Of a stretch of DNA of 64,000 nucleotides, positions 32,360 to 41,849 are shown piece by piece. Made by a program: the position numbers and the translations under genes. The notes under the pieces are model-generated. The model saw only the letters and a program-made list of their open reading frames with translations, did no database searches and was not told where the DNA came from. Position 1 is the stretch's first letter. Each line of letters starts with the position of its first letter. The stretch is from the NCBI RefSeq assembly GCF_004745075.1, contig NZ_RHFH01000013.1, positions 1 through 64,000 of the forward strand. The letters run 5' to 3'. Source of the DNA: Brevibacterium sp. S111. GTDB lineage: Bacteria > Actinomycetota > Actinomycetes > Actinomycetales > Brevibacteriaceae.

Positions 32360-33604
32360 TCAACCGCCCATCTGCGAGCCTCGGATGTTCATATCGTCAT
32401 CGAGCAGCAGAAGGTCCGCCGGCATCCCGATCGCCAGCAGGTTGTTTGCATCGGCACCGCCCACTGCTCGCAGAGGAACGAGGCTCGCGGCCTGCACAGC
32501 GTCGAACGGGCTGAGACCCACCTCGGCGACGGCCCGCTGCACGGCCTCGTCCATCGTCAACGTGGACCCTGCGATGGCACCGGGAGAGCCGTCCGAGGTG
32601 ACCAGGCGAGCTACCGAATCCGTGACCTCGACGGGGAGCGAACCGAGGTGATAATTTCCATCGCGCAGACCGGTTGCCGCCATGGCATCGGTGATGAGCG
32701 CGAGGCGCCCGGGCACGAGTTCGTGGAGCATGCGTGCGACCGGAGCCACGACGTGGACACCGTCATTGATGAGTTCGACGGTGACATGCTCGGCCTCGGC
32801 CGCGGCAAGAACCGGCCCCGGAGCACGGTGGTGGATGCCCGGCATCGCATTGAACGCGTGAGTGAGGATACTCGCCCCGGCGTCGAACGCCGCAGCGGCC
32901 AATTCGAAGTCAGCGGCCGTGTGCCCGATGGCCACACGCACCCCGGCCGCGGTGAACCGGTTGATCGCGTCGAGGGCACCGGGCAGCTCGGGGGCGATGG
33001 TGACCTGCGCAAGCGTTCCAGCGGCCGCCTCAAGGAGCGCCTCGACCGCCTCAGGAGTCGGCGACGTGAGCACCTCGGGTGCATGCGCACCCTTGAAATC
33101 CGGGGACAGGAAGGGACCTTCGGCATGCAGGCCCGTGACCATGGCCCGATCGCGGACGATCCCGGCCCCGGCACGCAGAGACCGGCACAGCCCGTCGATC
33201 GTGTCCGAGACGAATGACAGGGCGAGCCTGCCGGTGCCGTGATCACGATGCACGTCGAGGATCGCGTCGATCGCGTCGGCTCCGTCCTCAGCGCTTGCTC
33301 CGTCCTCGGCGCTTGCTTCGTCCTCAGCGCCTGCTCCGTCCTCGGCGCTCGCTCCGCCGGCACCGTGGCAGTGGATATCGACGAACGCGGGAGCCACGAA
33401 TCCGCCGGCCGCGTCGATGACGTCACCGCTGGCCGAGGCGGCCCTGTCCTTCCAGCCGTCCCCGCGGCCCCGTGCAGTGACCGATCCCTGCGCGATCGCG
33501 ATCCACGTGTCCGCGGTCTCCTCGGCGAACGTCGCCCGATCGCCGTCGAGGATGCACGCATTGTGGATGACCGCCTCGGCGGGGATCTGCTCGGTCTGTG
33601 TCAT
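32360..33604 (-). CDS. nagA: N-acetylglucosamine-6-phosphate deacetylase
   Basis: 414 residues from the ATG at 33604 (GGAAGG). Amidohydrolase metal/catalytic residues: DIHCHG (His78, His80), HAEGPF (Glu162), IGHTAA (His228), LTHAFNAM (His249) and ITDAMAATG (catalytic Asp306). It makes glucosamine-6-phosphate and acetate in amino-sugar recycling. Right after the HxH motif, where the family has a short loop, it carries a ~25-residue repeat of A-E-D-G-A-S units (84-109). It follows the S9 peptidase gene by 28 nt in the same direction. Confidence 0.9.
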   Translation of the reverse strand: MTQTEQIPAEAVIHNACILDGDRATFAEETADTWIAIAQGSVTARGRGDGWKDRAASASGDVIDAAGGFVAPAFVDIHCHGAGGASAEDGAGAEDEASAEDGASAEDGADAIDAILDVHRDHGTGRLALSFVSDTIDGLCRSLRAGAGIVRDRAMVTGLHAEGPFLSPDFKGAHAPEVLTSPTPEAVEALLEAAAGTLAQVTIAPELPGALDAINRFTAAGVRVAIGHTAADFELAAAAFDAGASILTHAFNAMPGIHHRAPGPVLAAAEAEHVTVELINDGVHVVAPVARMLHELVPGRLALITDAMAATGLRDGNYHLGSLPVEVTDSVARLVTSDGSPGAIAGSTLTMDEAVQRAVAEVGLSPFDAVQAASLVPLRAVGGADANNLLAIGMPADLLLLDDDMNIRGSQMGG

Positions 33605-33632
33605 CGAGGTCCTTCCATCGCTCTGCTCTCGC

Positions 33633-35648
33633 TCACCCCAGGGTGCGGACCCGGTTCGCGTCGATGCCGAGCACATGCGTGTCGAGGAATGCCAGCACCG
33701 TGCGGTACCAGACCTCGGCATTGCCGCGGCCGAGGATCCAGTGCCCCTCATCCGGGTAGTACAGGAATCGGTGCTGTGTGTCGCCGTCGGCGTTGAGCGG
33801 AGTCTTCGACTGCGTGAGCAGGTCGAGCCACAGCTCCTGTCCCTGCCCGATCGGCACCCGGTAGTCCTTGTCGCCGTGGATGACGAGCATGGGCACTTCG
33901 ATCTGATCGGCGAAGAGGTGTGGCGAGTATTCCGCCGACTGTTCGCGCATCGCCTCGTCCCACGAGGAGTTGTCCGTCGTCCGCCCCATCGACGTGGTGT
34001 TCCACAGGGAGGCGTGGGTGACGATGCACTTGAACGTGCTTCCCGTGTGTCCGGCGACCCAGTTGGCCATGTAGCCGCCGTAGGAACCTCCGGCCAACGC
34101 GACATGTTCGGCGTCGATGTCCGCCCGCGCCCCGGCCGTCTCGGTGAGCGTCATGATGTCGGTGAACGGGGTCCCACCCAGCTGCTGCTGACCGCGATCG
34201 ATCATCGCCTGACCGTACCCGGTCGAGATCGCCGGATCCGGCAGCAGCACCGCATAGCCGGCAGCGGCGAAGGGCGCAGGGTTCCACCGGTATGTCCATG
34301 CGTTCCACGACCCCCACGGGCCGCCGTGGGCGAACACGACGAGCGGGTGCGGCCCCTCGCCCTCCGGCAGAACCAGCCACGCGCGGATCGGGGTGCCGTC
34401 CTCGGCCGTGGCTTCCACCTCGGTGAGGGTGCCCTCCTCGTCGAGCGCCGTCGCCGGGTTCGCGAGTTCGCTGATGACCCCGGTAGCAAGATCGATCGAG
34501 ATCGGCATGGGCGCGACATCGATCGCCGAGGCGGTCGCGACCACCGTGTCCCCGCGCAGTGCGAGACCGGAGAACGAATACTTCTGCTCGACACCGCCGA
34601 CGAGGCGCCGAGGCTGCGCATCGGCCAGATCGCCGATGAAGACGCTGCCGCGACCGTGATCGTCGGCGGCCGCCGCGATCGTCGAGTCGTCGACCCAGAT
34701 CGGTGAGAACCAGAAATCGGCGTCCGGCCACACGGGAGCGAATTCGGCCGTCTCGAGGTCGAGGACCATGAGGTCGACGGCGAGGTTTGCCTGCGGAGTC
34801 CAGAACTGTTCGCGGCTGACCAGGGCCTTCGTCCCGTCCGGGCTGATGGCTTCGATGCCGAAGCAGTGATCGGCGGCCGGCTTCGTCAGCCGATGCAGCT
34901 CGGGCTCACCCTCCAGGTCGACGCGCCAGATCTCACTGGCTTCGAGCTGGCCGGGGATCGGCCTCTCGAGCTGGACGAGGGCGAACCGGGCATCGTCGTC
35001 GACGGCCCAGTCGATGAGGCGGCCGGACGGCAGCGACAGGTAGCGGAAGTCCAGGCCCGCCGGAGCGCTGAGCTCATCGGCGACCTCGGGGAAGTCGGCG
35101 GCAGCCTCGTCGAGTTTCGCTACCGCCAGGGTCTGCCGGCCCGGCCCCAGATCCTGATTCCACCGCCGGATCGGGAACCCCGTGTGGAGGATGCCGCTGA
35201 TCTTGGCATCGCTGCGTTCGGCACTGAATTCCTGATGGTCGTTCTCATCGGCGGCCCAGGTGTGGACGGGGAACTCGACGATGAGGGTCTCCCCCTTGAT
35301 CTCGATCCGGGTGAACCCGCCCTCATGGTCGGCGAGTTTGCGGGCCTCTCCGTTGTCGGGAAGCGCCCACAGGCTCGGGCTCTCGGCGTCCTTGCCGTCC
35401 TCGCCCTTGCGTTTGGCGGCGAAGACGATCGTCCCGTTATCGCTCAGAGCGGCCGGGCCGATGGACTGGTCTCCGCGAGTGATGCGGCGGGGCACTTCGC
35501 CGCTGATATCGGCGAGGTGGCTGAGGGAGGAGCTGCCCTCGGAGTTGAGGAACGAGTACTGGGCGATGACGCGGCCGCTCTGATTCGTCAGGAGGCCTTG
35601 CAGGCGGCGGGCGTCGAGGAGTCGGGTCACTGCGTCGTGGGTCGTCAT
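33633..35648 (-). CDS. S9 family serine peptidase (acylaminoacyl-peptidase-like)
   Basis: 671 residues. An N-terminal beta-propeller (to about 410) is followed by the alpha/beta-hydrolase domain with FAHGGPWGSW (oxyanion region), the nucleophile Ser522 in GGSYGGYMANW, Asp595 in HGDKDYRVP and His636 in DEGHWI. No signal peptide, so cytosolic. It degrades small peptides, including N-blocked ones. It sits downstream of the lipoprotein gene (68-nt gap) and just upstream of nagA. Confidence 0.9.
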   Translation of the reverse strand: MTTHDAVTRLLDARRLQGLLTNQSGRVIAQYSFLNSEGSSSLSHLADISGEVPRRITRGDQSIGPAALSDNGTIVFAAKRKGEDGKDAESPSLWALPDNGEARKLADHEGGFTRIEIKGETLIVEFPVHTWAADENDHQEFSAERSDAKISGILHTGFPIRRWNQDLGPGRQTLAVAKLDEAAADFPEVADELSAPAGLDFRYLSLPSGRLIDWAVDDDARFALVQLERPIPGQLEASEIWRVDLEGEPELHRLTKPAADHCFGIEAISPDGTKALVSREQFWTPQANLAVDLMVLDLETAEFAPVWPDADFWFSPIWVDDSTIAAAADDHGRGSVFIGDLADAQPRRLVGGVEQKYSFSGLALRGDTVVATASAIDVAPMPISIDLATGVISELANPATALDEEGTLTEVEATAEDGTPIRAWLVLPEGEGPHPLVVFAHGGPWGSWNAWTYRWNPAPFAAAGYAVLLPDPAISTGYGQAMIDRGQQQLGGTPFTDIMTLTETAGARADIDAEHVALAGGSYGGYMANWVAGHTGSTFKCIVTHASLWNTTSMGRTTDNSSWDEAMREQSAEYSPHLFADQIEVPMLVIHGDKDYRVPIGQGQELWLDLLTQSKTPLNADGDTQHRFLYYPDEGHWILGRGNAEVWYRTVLAFLDTHVLGIDANRVRTLG

Positions 35649-35716
35649 GGCCTCATCCTAGTTCGCAACTCGGACAAGGGGGCGCTGAAAGGAGAATCGC
35701 TTGAGCGCGACCGCCT

Positions 35717-36412
35717 CTAGCGGAAGGTCGGAGCCGGGACCTTCTGCCCGCCGATCGTCACCGTCGGCAGCATCTTCTTGAAGTCCTCGTCCGCGTTCGC
35801 GTGTTCCTTCACAGCGCGCATCTCGATGGAGAGATTCACCAGTCTGCCGTTGATCGTGTATCCGGTCTGCACCCCGTACATGAGTGTGGGCTGGCTGTTG
35901 ATCGCGAGGATCTCAGACGACCCCAGCTCGCCTTGGAAGCTCCAATACTCGCCGGCGTTGAGGGAACCGGTCGTCTCCGACAGAACCTGGGAGCCCTTGC
36001 CGTCGAAGGTGTATTTGCGCTTCGAATCGATGATCGCCTGCGCGCTGCCGCCGAAGTCCTCGGAGCAGTTGATGAGGATGACGTCGGAATCCCGACTGTC
36101 GGAACCGCGATGGAACACCCGGAACTTGTCGGTGTCTCCGGCGCCGCCCGTCCAGTCGTCGCCGAGAGCGAAGGAGATGGTCACAGGACAGGAATCGCCG
36201 AGCGAGATCGTCTTCTTCGACATCCCCTCGGGGATGCCCGCATCGGTGGGCTTGTCCGTGGGTTCGGGGCCCGGTGTCTTCTGCACGCCCACGCGCACGG
36301 GGCCGGCGTCCTTGTCCTCGGTGCGGATCTGCAGGACCGAGCAGCCACTGAGGAGAACGGTCAGCGCGAGCGTCCCGGCTGCCGCGAGGCGCAGCGGTGA
36401 CACCGAGCTCAC
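35717..36412 (-). CDS. Lipoprotein co-transcribed with the histidine kinase
   Basis: 231 residues from a GTG that overlaps the kinase stop (GTGA). Lipobox VLLSGC (Cys24). The rest is an extracytoplasmic domain with two further Cys (SCPVTISF, INCSED) that could form a disulfide. The family is unknown to me. Its place as last gene after a two-component system suggests a sensor partner or output in the envelope. Confidence 0.75.
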   Translation of the reverse strand: MSSVSPLRLAAAGTLALTVLLSGCSVLQIRTEDKDAGPVRVGVQKTPGPEPTDKPTDAGIPEGMSKKTISLGDSCPVTISFALGDDWTGGAGDTDKFRVFHRGSDSRDSDVILINCSEDFGGSAQAIIDSKRKYTFDGKGSQVLSETTGSLNAGEYWSFQGELGSSEILAINSQPTLMYGVQTGYTINGRLVNLSIEMRAVKEHANADEDFKKMLPTVTIGGQKVPAPTFR

Positions 36413-37935
36413 GGCTGCTCACCGTTGTCTCGGCGGTACGGCGGCTGCGGTCCGCTGTTCGGCTGCTGGGGCCCGTGGGGTCCACTGTTCGGTTGCTGGG
36501 GGCCACTGTTTGCCTGCGGCCCGCTGCTCGACTGTCCGAAATTCTGGGGCCCGCTGTCCGGCTGCTGATACCCCTGCGACCCGGAGTTCGACTGCCCGAA
36601 ATTCTGGGGCCCGCCGTTCGGCTGCTGGTACCCGTGCGGCCCGGAGTTCGACTGCCCGAAATTCTGGGGTCCGCTGTCCGGCTGGCCGAAGTTCTGCTGG
36701 CCCCCGTGCTGCTGGCCCGGCTGGCTGCCGACGGGCGGTCCGCCCTCAGGAAGATTCTGTGCGCCCGGCCCTGACCGCGGCGGCTTGAACTGGGAATGCT
36801 GCCCGGAATCGGGTGGGAATCCACCGGAGACGGACTCTCCGGTGGTGCGGTTGACCAAAGCTCCGTCGACCCGTTCGAGGCGACGCTTCGAAGTCCGCCG
36901 CGGGGTGCCGAGGATCCGGCCCTGCAGTTCGGCCTCGTTCGGCTGTCTCGGGGGAAGGAACCCGGGAGACCGCCGCGAATCCGCCTGCTGCATCGGCTGC
37001 ACCGGGTGCGAACCGGCGGCGACCCGATCCATATGCTCCGACATCTGCGGAACCGTGACGGGCGCGGCATCGGCGAGCACCGGCAGGACGATGCGCACCG
37101 AGGTGCCCACACCCTCCTGGCTGAACAGCTGCACGGAACCGCCGTGCCGGGTGACGATGGCCCGGACAAGCGAGAGTCCCATCCCCGAACCGGCGACCGC
37201 CCGCACCCGGGAACCGCGGGAGAGTTCGTCCCAGACGGCTTCCTGTTCGGCCAGCGGAATGCCGCTGCCGGTGTCGGCGACCTCGACGACGACCCACCGG
37301 TGTCCATCGATGATCTGCTCGTTCGCGCGCAGCTCGACGACCTCGGCCTGCGAAGAGTATTTGAGCGCATTGCCCAACAGGTTGAGGATCGCGGTGAGCA
37401 GCAGATCCTCCTCCCCGGCGACATCGGGCAGCCGCCACGGAGCACGGGCGACCGTGGCCACGATCATCCGATCCTCGGCGCCGGGCGCGGTCGAGGCGTC
37501 CTCGACCGCCTGATGGATGAGCGCGTCGAGGTCGACGCGGGCATATTCGATGATGCGCGTTTCGACATCGGCGAGTTTGCGCAGGTCAGCGAGCAGTCGG
37601 GCGACCCTACGGGAGGACACGTCGACCTGTTTGGCGGCGGGCTCGACCTCGGTGAGGGTGCCTCCGTCGCGGACGACTTCGCGGATGCTCGCCGCGGATG
37701 TGCGCAGCGCGGTCAAAGGGTTCTTCAGCTCATGGTCGAGGCGGATGAGCATGCGGTTGCGCTTGGTCATCGAGTCCTCTGCCGCGGCCGTCTCGATGGA
37801 TTCCCGCAGCTGCGCCTCGCGCCTCTTGAGATACCGCCATCCGAACCAGGCGCCGACAGCCAGCCCCGCGAGCACGAGGACGAGCAGGAGCAGGAACAGC
37901 CAGACCTGGATCTCGACGACGAGGAAGTTCGTCAT
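36409..37935 (-). CDS. Histidine kinase with prion-like repeat tail
   Basis: 508 residues. One N-terminal transmembrane helix (about 11-30) and no extracellular sensor domain. HisKA has the phospho-acceptor His68 (RLDHELKNPL); the ATP-binding domain shows NLLGNALKY, DTGSGIP and GSGMGLSLV. From about 300 the protein is disordered, and residues 411-500 are a Gln/Gly/Ser/Asn/Pro repeat with period 20 (NFGQSNSGPHGYQQPNGGPQ and variants), like prion-like domains with spaced Phe/Tyr. The start overlaps the response-regulator stop (ATGA). Confidence 0.88.
   Translation of the reverse strand: MTNFLVVEIQVWLFLLLLVLVLAGLAVGAWFGWRYLKRREAQLRESIETAAAEDSMTKRNRMLIRLDHELKNPLTALRTSAASIREVVRDGGTLTEVEPAAKQVDVSSRRVARLLADLRKLADVETRIIEYARVDLDALIHQAVEDASTAPGAEDRMIVATVARAPWRLPDVAGEEDLLLTAILNLLGNALKYSSQAEVVELRANEQIIDGHRWVVVEVADTGSGIPLAEQEAVWDELSRGSRVRAVAGSGMGLSLVRAIVTRHGGSVQLFSQEGVGTSVRIVLPVLADAAPVTVPQMSEHMDRVAAGSHPVQPMQQADSRRSPGFLPPRQPNEAELQGRILGTPRRTSKRRLERVDGALVNRTTGESVSGGFPPDSGQHSQFKPPRSGPGAQNLPEGGPPVGSQPGQQHGGQQNFGQPDSGPQNFGQSNSGPHGYQQPNGGPQNFGQSNSGSQGYQQPDSGPQNFGQSSSGPQANSGPQQPNSGPHGPQQPNSGPQPPYRRDNGEQP
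36436..36705 (-). repeat. 60-bp imperfect tandem repeats in the kinase gene
   Basis: Coding repeats of the tail, with unit NFGQ(S/P)..SGP.GYQQP..GPQ. About 2.5 long copies plus shorter PNSGP(H/Q) units. Nucleotide and protein periods agree, showing expansion by duplication. Confidence 0.8.
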
Positions 37936-38684
37936 AGACGCCTCTGCCCGTCCTCACCGCGGACCTCACCGACGAAGCGGTATCCGCGCCCCTGGACGGT
38001 CGCGATCCACCGCGGTTCGGCAGCGTCTTCTCCGAGGACGCGTCGCAGTTCGGCAACGCGCGAATCGACGGCACGGGTACCCACGGCCTCTTCGAACCCC
38101 CACAGCACCTCGAGCAGGCGGGAGCGTTCGATGAGTTCGTCCTTGTGTACCATGAGGTATTCGAGCAGGGTGAAGCCCTTCGGGGTGATGACGAGTTCGC
38201 GCTGTCCCAGCCAGGCACGCCGCCCCACCCGGTCCACGCGCAGGCCGAAGCTCGAGACGAGTACCGGTGCGGTGGCCAAGGGCGGCCCGTCATTGCGGGT
38301 CCGGCGCAGCACCGCCCGGATGCGGGCGACGAGTTCGTGCGGATCGAAGGGTTTGTTGAGGTAGTCGTCGGCGCCCTCTTCCAGCGCCATCGCCCGTTCC
38401 ACACCCTCACCGACCTGCGTCAGCAGCAGCACCGGGACCCAGTTCTCCTCCTGCCGCAGGCGTCGGAGCACCTGCCGGCCATCGGCTCCGGGCATGAGCA
38501 CGTCGAGCACGCAGACATCGGGTTTGTGGCGGTGGATCTCGTCGAGTGCCAGCAGGCCGTCACTGGCCGGCAGGACCCGGAATCCGGAACGCTCGAGGAA
38601 GGGCACCACCGCACCGAGCACATCCGGCTCGTCGTCGGCAACCAAGACGAGTGGTTGGGGCTCGGTGTGATTGTCAGCCGTCAT
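37932..38684 (-). CDS. OmpR-family response regulator
   Basis: 250 residues from the ATG at 38684. The receiver has acidic pair Asp17/Asp18, phosphorylation site Asp61 (VCVLDVLMPG), and later DYLNKPFDPHEL with the conserved Lys. A winged-helix DNA-binding domain (about 150-245) ends GRGYRFVGEV. Pairs with the overlapping kinase. Its start overlaps the mrpG stop by 11 nt, tying it to the antiporter operon. Confidence 0.9.
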   Translation of the reverse strand: MTADNHTEPQPLVLVADDEPDVLGAVVPFLERSGFRVLPASDGLLALDEIHRHKPDVCVLDVLMPGADGRQVLRRLRQEENWVPVLLLTQVGEGVERAMALEEGADDYLNKPFDPHELVARIRAVLRRTRNDGPPLATAPVLVSSFGLRVDRVGRRAWLGQRELVITPKGFTLLEYLMVHKDELIERSRLLEVLWGFEEAVGTRAVDSRVAELRRVLGEDAAEPRWIATVQGRGYRFVGEVRGEDGQRRL

Positions 38685-39069
38685 GGTGCTCAGTTCCGGT
38701 TCCTCTCTGGCGTTCCCAGGCAACTTCTCGGGCCTCGGCACGGTCGACCGCCTCGGCGAGTTCATCTCGATACAGCATAGAACGACGCAGGTGTTTGGTG
38801 CGATAGCCGGCGCGGCCGACCATATGGGTGGCGACGGGGATCGTCACGAGCTGGAAGGAGATGACGATCGCCAGCGTCGTCACCGTCGCCCAGGTCGGGA
38901 ACTGGATGGCGACCGCCACGGCCACGAGCATCAGCCCCAGGACCTGGGGCTTCGCACTCGCGTGCATGCGTGAGAGGAGATCCCCGAACCGCACGAGACC
39001 GAGCGCCGCAGCCAGGGACAGCACAGCGCCGAGGAGGATGAGCACGGCCGAGATGATGTCAAGAACCAT
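38674..39069 (-). CDS. mrpG: Na+/H+ antiporter subunit G
   Basis: 131 residues with three transmembrane helices and the MrpG/PhaG core GLVRFGDLLSRMHA. AAGGGAG precedes the ATG at 39069. The last cytosolic subunit-type protein of the Mrp complex. Overlaps mrpF by 11 nt and the response regulator by 11 nt. Confidence 0.9.
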   Translation of the reverse strand: MVLDIISAVLILLGAVLSLAAALGLVRFGDLLSRMHASAKPQVLGLMLVAVAVAIQFPTWATVTTLAIVISFQLVTIPVATHMVGRAGYRTKHLRRSMLYRDELAEAVDRAEAREVAWERQRGTGTEHHDG

Positions 39070-39682
39070 GGGTGCTCCCTTCGCCGCGGCCGGGGGCGGA
39101 ATCATTGCGGCCAGGGGCGGAATCGTCTCGGCCAGGGGCAGAATCACCGCGGCCCGTGAACATATGCTCGGCGTCGTCGGGTCCGGGATCGGGTCCGGTG
39201 CCCTCGCCTTCCCCGCCGGCATCAGCGTGTGCGTCGAAAGTCGGGTCCGAGATCTCGGTGACCTCATCGGAGACCGGGACCGAACCGGGCCCTGGCGCTG
39301 CTCTCCGGGCAGCAGCCTCGGCGGAATCGTCGTCCTGAGCATCTTGGGACATGTGCCAATCCGATGCCGAGAAGTCCGACAGCGCTCCCGACTCGGAGCC
39401 GGGCGTCATCGAATCGGATTTCGATACGTATCGCGACACGCTCACGGAGCCGACGAAGCCGAGCATCGCGAGCACGATGAGAACGGGCAGCAGATCCGTG
39501 CGGTCGGCCAGGGCCATGTACCCGCCGAGTCCGCACATGATCGAGGCGAGCACGACATCGGTGCCGATCATCCGGTCGAGGATCGAGGGGCCGCGGACGA
39601 TCCGGTAGAGCGCGATGAACACCGAGGCGGCCAACAGCACCGACCCGGCGATGACGAGGAGGTCGAAGACGATCTGACTCAT
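39059..39682 (-). CDS. mrpF: Na+/H+ antiporter subunit F with long acidic tail
   Basis: 207 residues, about twice the usual MrpF. Three helices in the first ~85 residues carry the family RGPSILDRMIGTDVV segment. The rest is an Asp/Glu/Gly/Pro-rich tail that ends in three D-S-A-P-G-R repeats. Overlaps mrpE by 4 nt. Confidence 0.9.
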   Translation of the reverse strand: MSQIVFDLLVIAGSVLLAASVFIALYRIVRGPSILDRMIGTDVVLASIMCGLGGYMALADRTDLLPVLIVLAMLGFVGSVSVSRYVSKSDSMTPGSESGALSDFSASDWHMSQDAQDDDSAEAAARRAAPGPGSVPVSDEVTEISDPTFDAHADAGGEGEGTGPDPGPDDAEHMFTGRGDSAPGRDDSAPGRNDSAPGRGEGSTHGS

Positions 39683-40269
39683 GCGCGTCCTCCCTCGACT
39701 TCGCCCAGCGGATCCGGGCGGGCACGCAGTGCCCCGAGGTCGCGGGCCGAACCGAGGGTGCGGATGAGCAGCTCCTCGATGTGGTAGACCTGCGCCTTCG
39801 CCTGATGCAGCTTCTCCTCGGAATCGCAGTCGAGGAAGTGCAGGTAGAGGATGCCCATCGCGCGATCACTGTCGATGATGATCGATCCCGGGATGAGGCT
39901 GGCGGTGTCGGCGATGAGGGTGAGCACGAGATCGGAGCTCGTGCGCAGATCGCAGGCGATGACCGAACCGGCGCCGACGGCACGGCGACGGAACGCATAC
40001 CAGGCGACCTCGATCGAGGCGTGGAGGACCGAGTAGAGGAACCACAGGGCGAACACCGCGCCGTGCCAGACGTTGAACCGACCGGAGAGCACGACGGGCG
40101 GGAGGTAGAAGATACGGGTGACGAGGAAGGCGAGGACGATCCCGGAGACCACGGTGAGTACGGTGATCGAATCCCACAGCATCAGCCACAGCAGGACCAG
40201 CGAGACGAGCAGCACGAACTGCTGGACGATTCCGCGGCCCCGGCTCATCCGTGCCCGGTTCGGACTCAT
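39679..40269 (-). CDS. mrpE: Na+/H+ antiporter subunit E
   Basis: 196 residues. Two or three helices at the start and the conserved region SVLHASIEVAWYAFRR, then TLIADTASLIPGSIIID and LYLHFLD, all typical of MrpE. It starts within the mrpD stop (TGATG). Confidence 0.9.
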   Translation of the reverse strand: MSPNRARMSRGRGIVQQFVLLVSLVLLWLMLWDSITVLTVVSGIVLAFLVTRIFYLPPVVLSGRFNVWHGAVFALWFLYSVLHASIEVAWYAFRRRAVGAGSVIACDLRTSSDLVLTLIADTASLIPGSIIIDSDRAMGILYLHFLDCDSEEKLHQAKAQVYHIEELLIRTLGSARDLGALRARPDPLGEVEGGRA

Positions 40270-41849
40270 CAGTCGTCACCTCCGAGCACGTTCGTGACAT
40301 AGTCGATCGGCGTCTGCAGATTCTCGGCGGCGCGGTTCGCCATAACCCACAGGGGTTCGGCCGCGACCGTGAGGATGAGGGAGGCGATGACGACCACCGA
40401 GGTGGCCACCACCATAGCAGGGGGCACGCCGATCTGAGACTGCCACTTCTTCCCCGCCAGCAGCGTCTTCTTCCGGTCGGCGAATTCCTCGACGAGGTCC
40501 TCGTTGGGCTCTTCCACATCGGCCGGATCACGCCAGAACGCGAGGTTGAAGGTACGGCCGATGACGTAGAGCGTGAGCAGGCTCGTCACGGTGCCCGCGA
40601 CGATGAGGACGGTGGGCAGCCACGCCTGATCGTCGAATCCGGCGAGGAACAGGGCGACCTTGCCGATGAATCCGGAGAACGGAGGAATGCCCGAGAGATT
40701 GAGCGCGGGAATGAAGAAGATGATCGTCAGCACCGGCGAGAGCACCATGAGACCACCCAGGGACCGCGTCGAGGTGGACCCGCCGCGCATTTCCACGAGC
40801 CCGATCGCCAGGAACAGCGCGGTCTGGACGATGATGTGGTGGACCGTGTAGTAGATCGCCGCGGACAGACCGACACTGGTGCCCAAGGCCACGCCGAAGA
40901 GCATGTAGCCGATGTGGGAGACCAAGGTGAAGGACACGATCCTCTTGATCTCCGACTGCGCGATGGCGCCGAGGATGCCCACGAGCATCGTCAGCCCCGC
41001 CGCGATGAGCAGCGGCACCCGCAGCGAGGATTCGGCGAAGAGCAGGGTCTCCGTGCGGATGATCGCATAGATGCCGACCTTCGTCAGCAGACCCGCGAAC
41101 ACTGCGGTCACCGGGGCCGGAGCGGTCGGGTAGGAGTCGGGCAGCCAGAAGGACAGCGGGAAGATCGCGGCCTTGATGCCGAAGCCGAGCAGCAGCATCA
41201 CGTGGAGGATCATCTGCACATCGGCAGGCAGCTCGGAGAGCCTCTGCGACAGCTGCGCCATGTTCACGGTTCCGCACGCTGCGTAGATGATGCCGATCGC
41301 GGCGAGGAAGATCACCGAGGAGACGAGCGAGATGATCACATAGGTGACTCCGGCCCGGATGCGCTCGGCCGTGGCTCCGAGGGTGAGCAGCACATAGGAG
41401 GCGACGAGGAACATCTCGAAGCCGACGTAGAGGTTGAACAGGTCCCCGGCGAGGAACGAGTTCGCAATGCCCGCGCACAGCACCAGGTAACTGGGGTTGA
41501 ACACGGAGATCGGGGTCTCGTTCGAATCGTCGTTGGCGTCCTGGCTCAGCGCGTACACGAGCACGCACAGAGTGACCAGCGAGGACACGATGAGCATGAG
41601 GGCGGAGAGCCGGTCGGCCACGAGCACGATGCCCGCCGGCGGCTGCCAACCGCCGATCGCCACGACCTGCGGACCGTGCATGTCGACGCCGAAGAGGATG
41701 ATCGTGGCGATGACCATGACGGCCACGAGGATCGCGACCGACACGAGGTTCTGCATCCGTGTGTGCTTGGACAGGATGAGGGCGATGCCGGCGCCGAGCA
41801 GCGGCAGCAGCACCGGCAGCGGGACGAGGACGGGCAGCAGATCGATCAT
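40269..41849 (-). CDS. mrpD: Na+/H+ antiporter subunit D
   Basis: 526 residues, about 14 transmembrane helices; NuoN/NuoM-like proton channel. Shows FEMFLVASYVLLTLGA, SFWLPDSYPTAPAPVTAVFAGLLTKVG (split to LPDSYPTAPAP / GLLTKVGIYA) and LSGIPPFSGFIGK. It works with MrpA to exchange Na+/K+ for protons. Overlaps mrpC by 4 nt. Confidence 0.93.
   Translation of the reverse strand: MIDLLPVLVPLPVLLPLLGAGIALILSKHTRMQNLVSVAILVAVMVIATIILFGVDMHGPQVVAIGGWQPPAGIVLVADRLSALMLIVSSLVTLCVLVYALSQDANDDSNETPISVFNPSYLVLCAGIANSFLAGDLFNLYVGFEMFLVASYVLLTLGATAERIRAGVTYVIISLVSSVIFLAAIGIIYAACGTVNMAQLSQRLSELPADVQMILHVMLLLGFGIKAAIFPLSFWLPDSYPTAPAPVTAVFAGLLTKVGIYAIIRTETLLFAESSLRVPLLIAAGLTMLVGILGAIAQSEIKRIVSFTLVSHIGYMLFGVALGTSVGLSAAIYYTVHHIIVQTALFLAIGLVEMRGGSTSTRSLGGLMVLSPVLTIIFFIPALNLSGIPPFSGFIGKVALFLAGFDDQAWLPTVLIVAGTVTSLLTLYVIGRTFNLAFWRDPADVEEPNEDLVEEFADRKKTLLAGKKWQSQIGVPPAMVVATSVVVIASLILTVAAEPLWVMANRAAENLQTPIDYVTNVLGGDD

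Noticed and set aside
36436..36705. CRISPR-like array
   Set aside because: The repeats are coding, contiguous, without unique spacers, and follow the protein reading frame.
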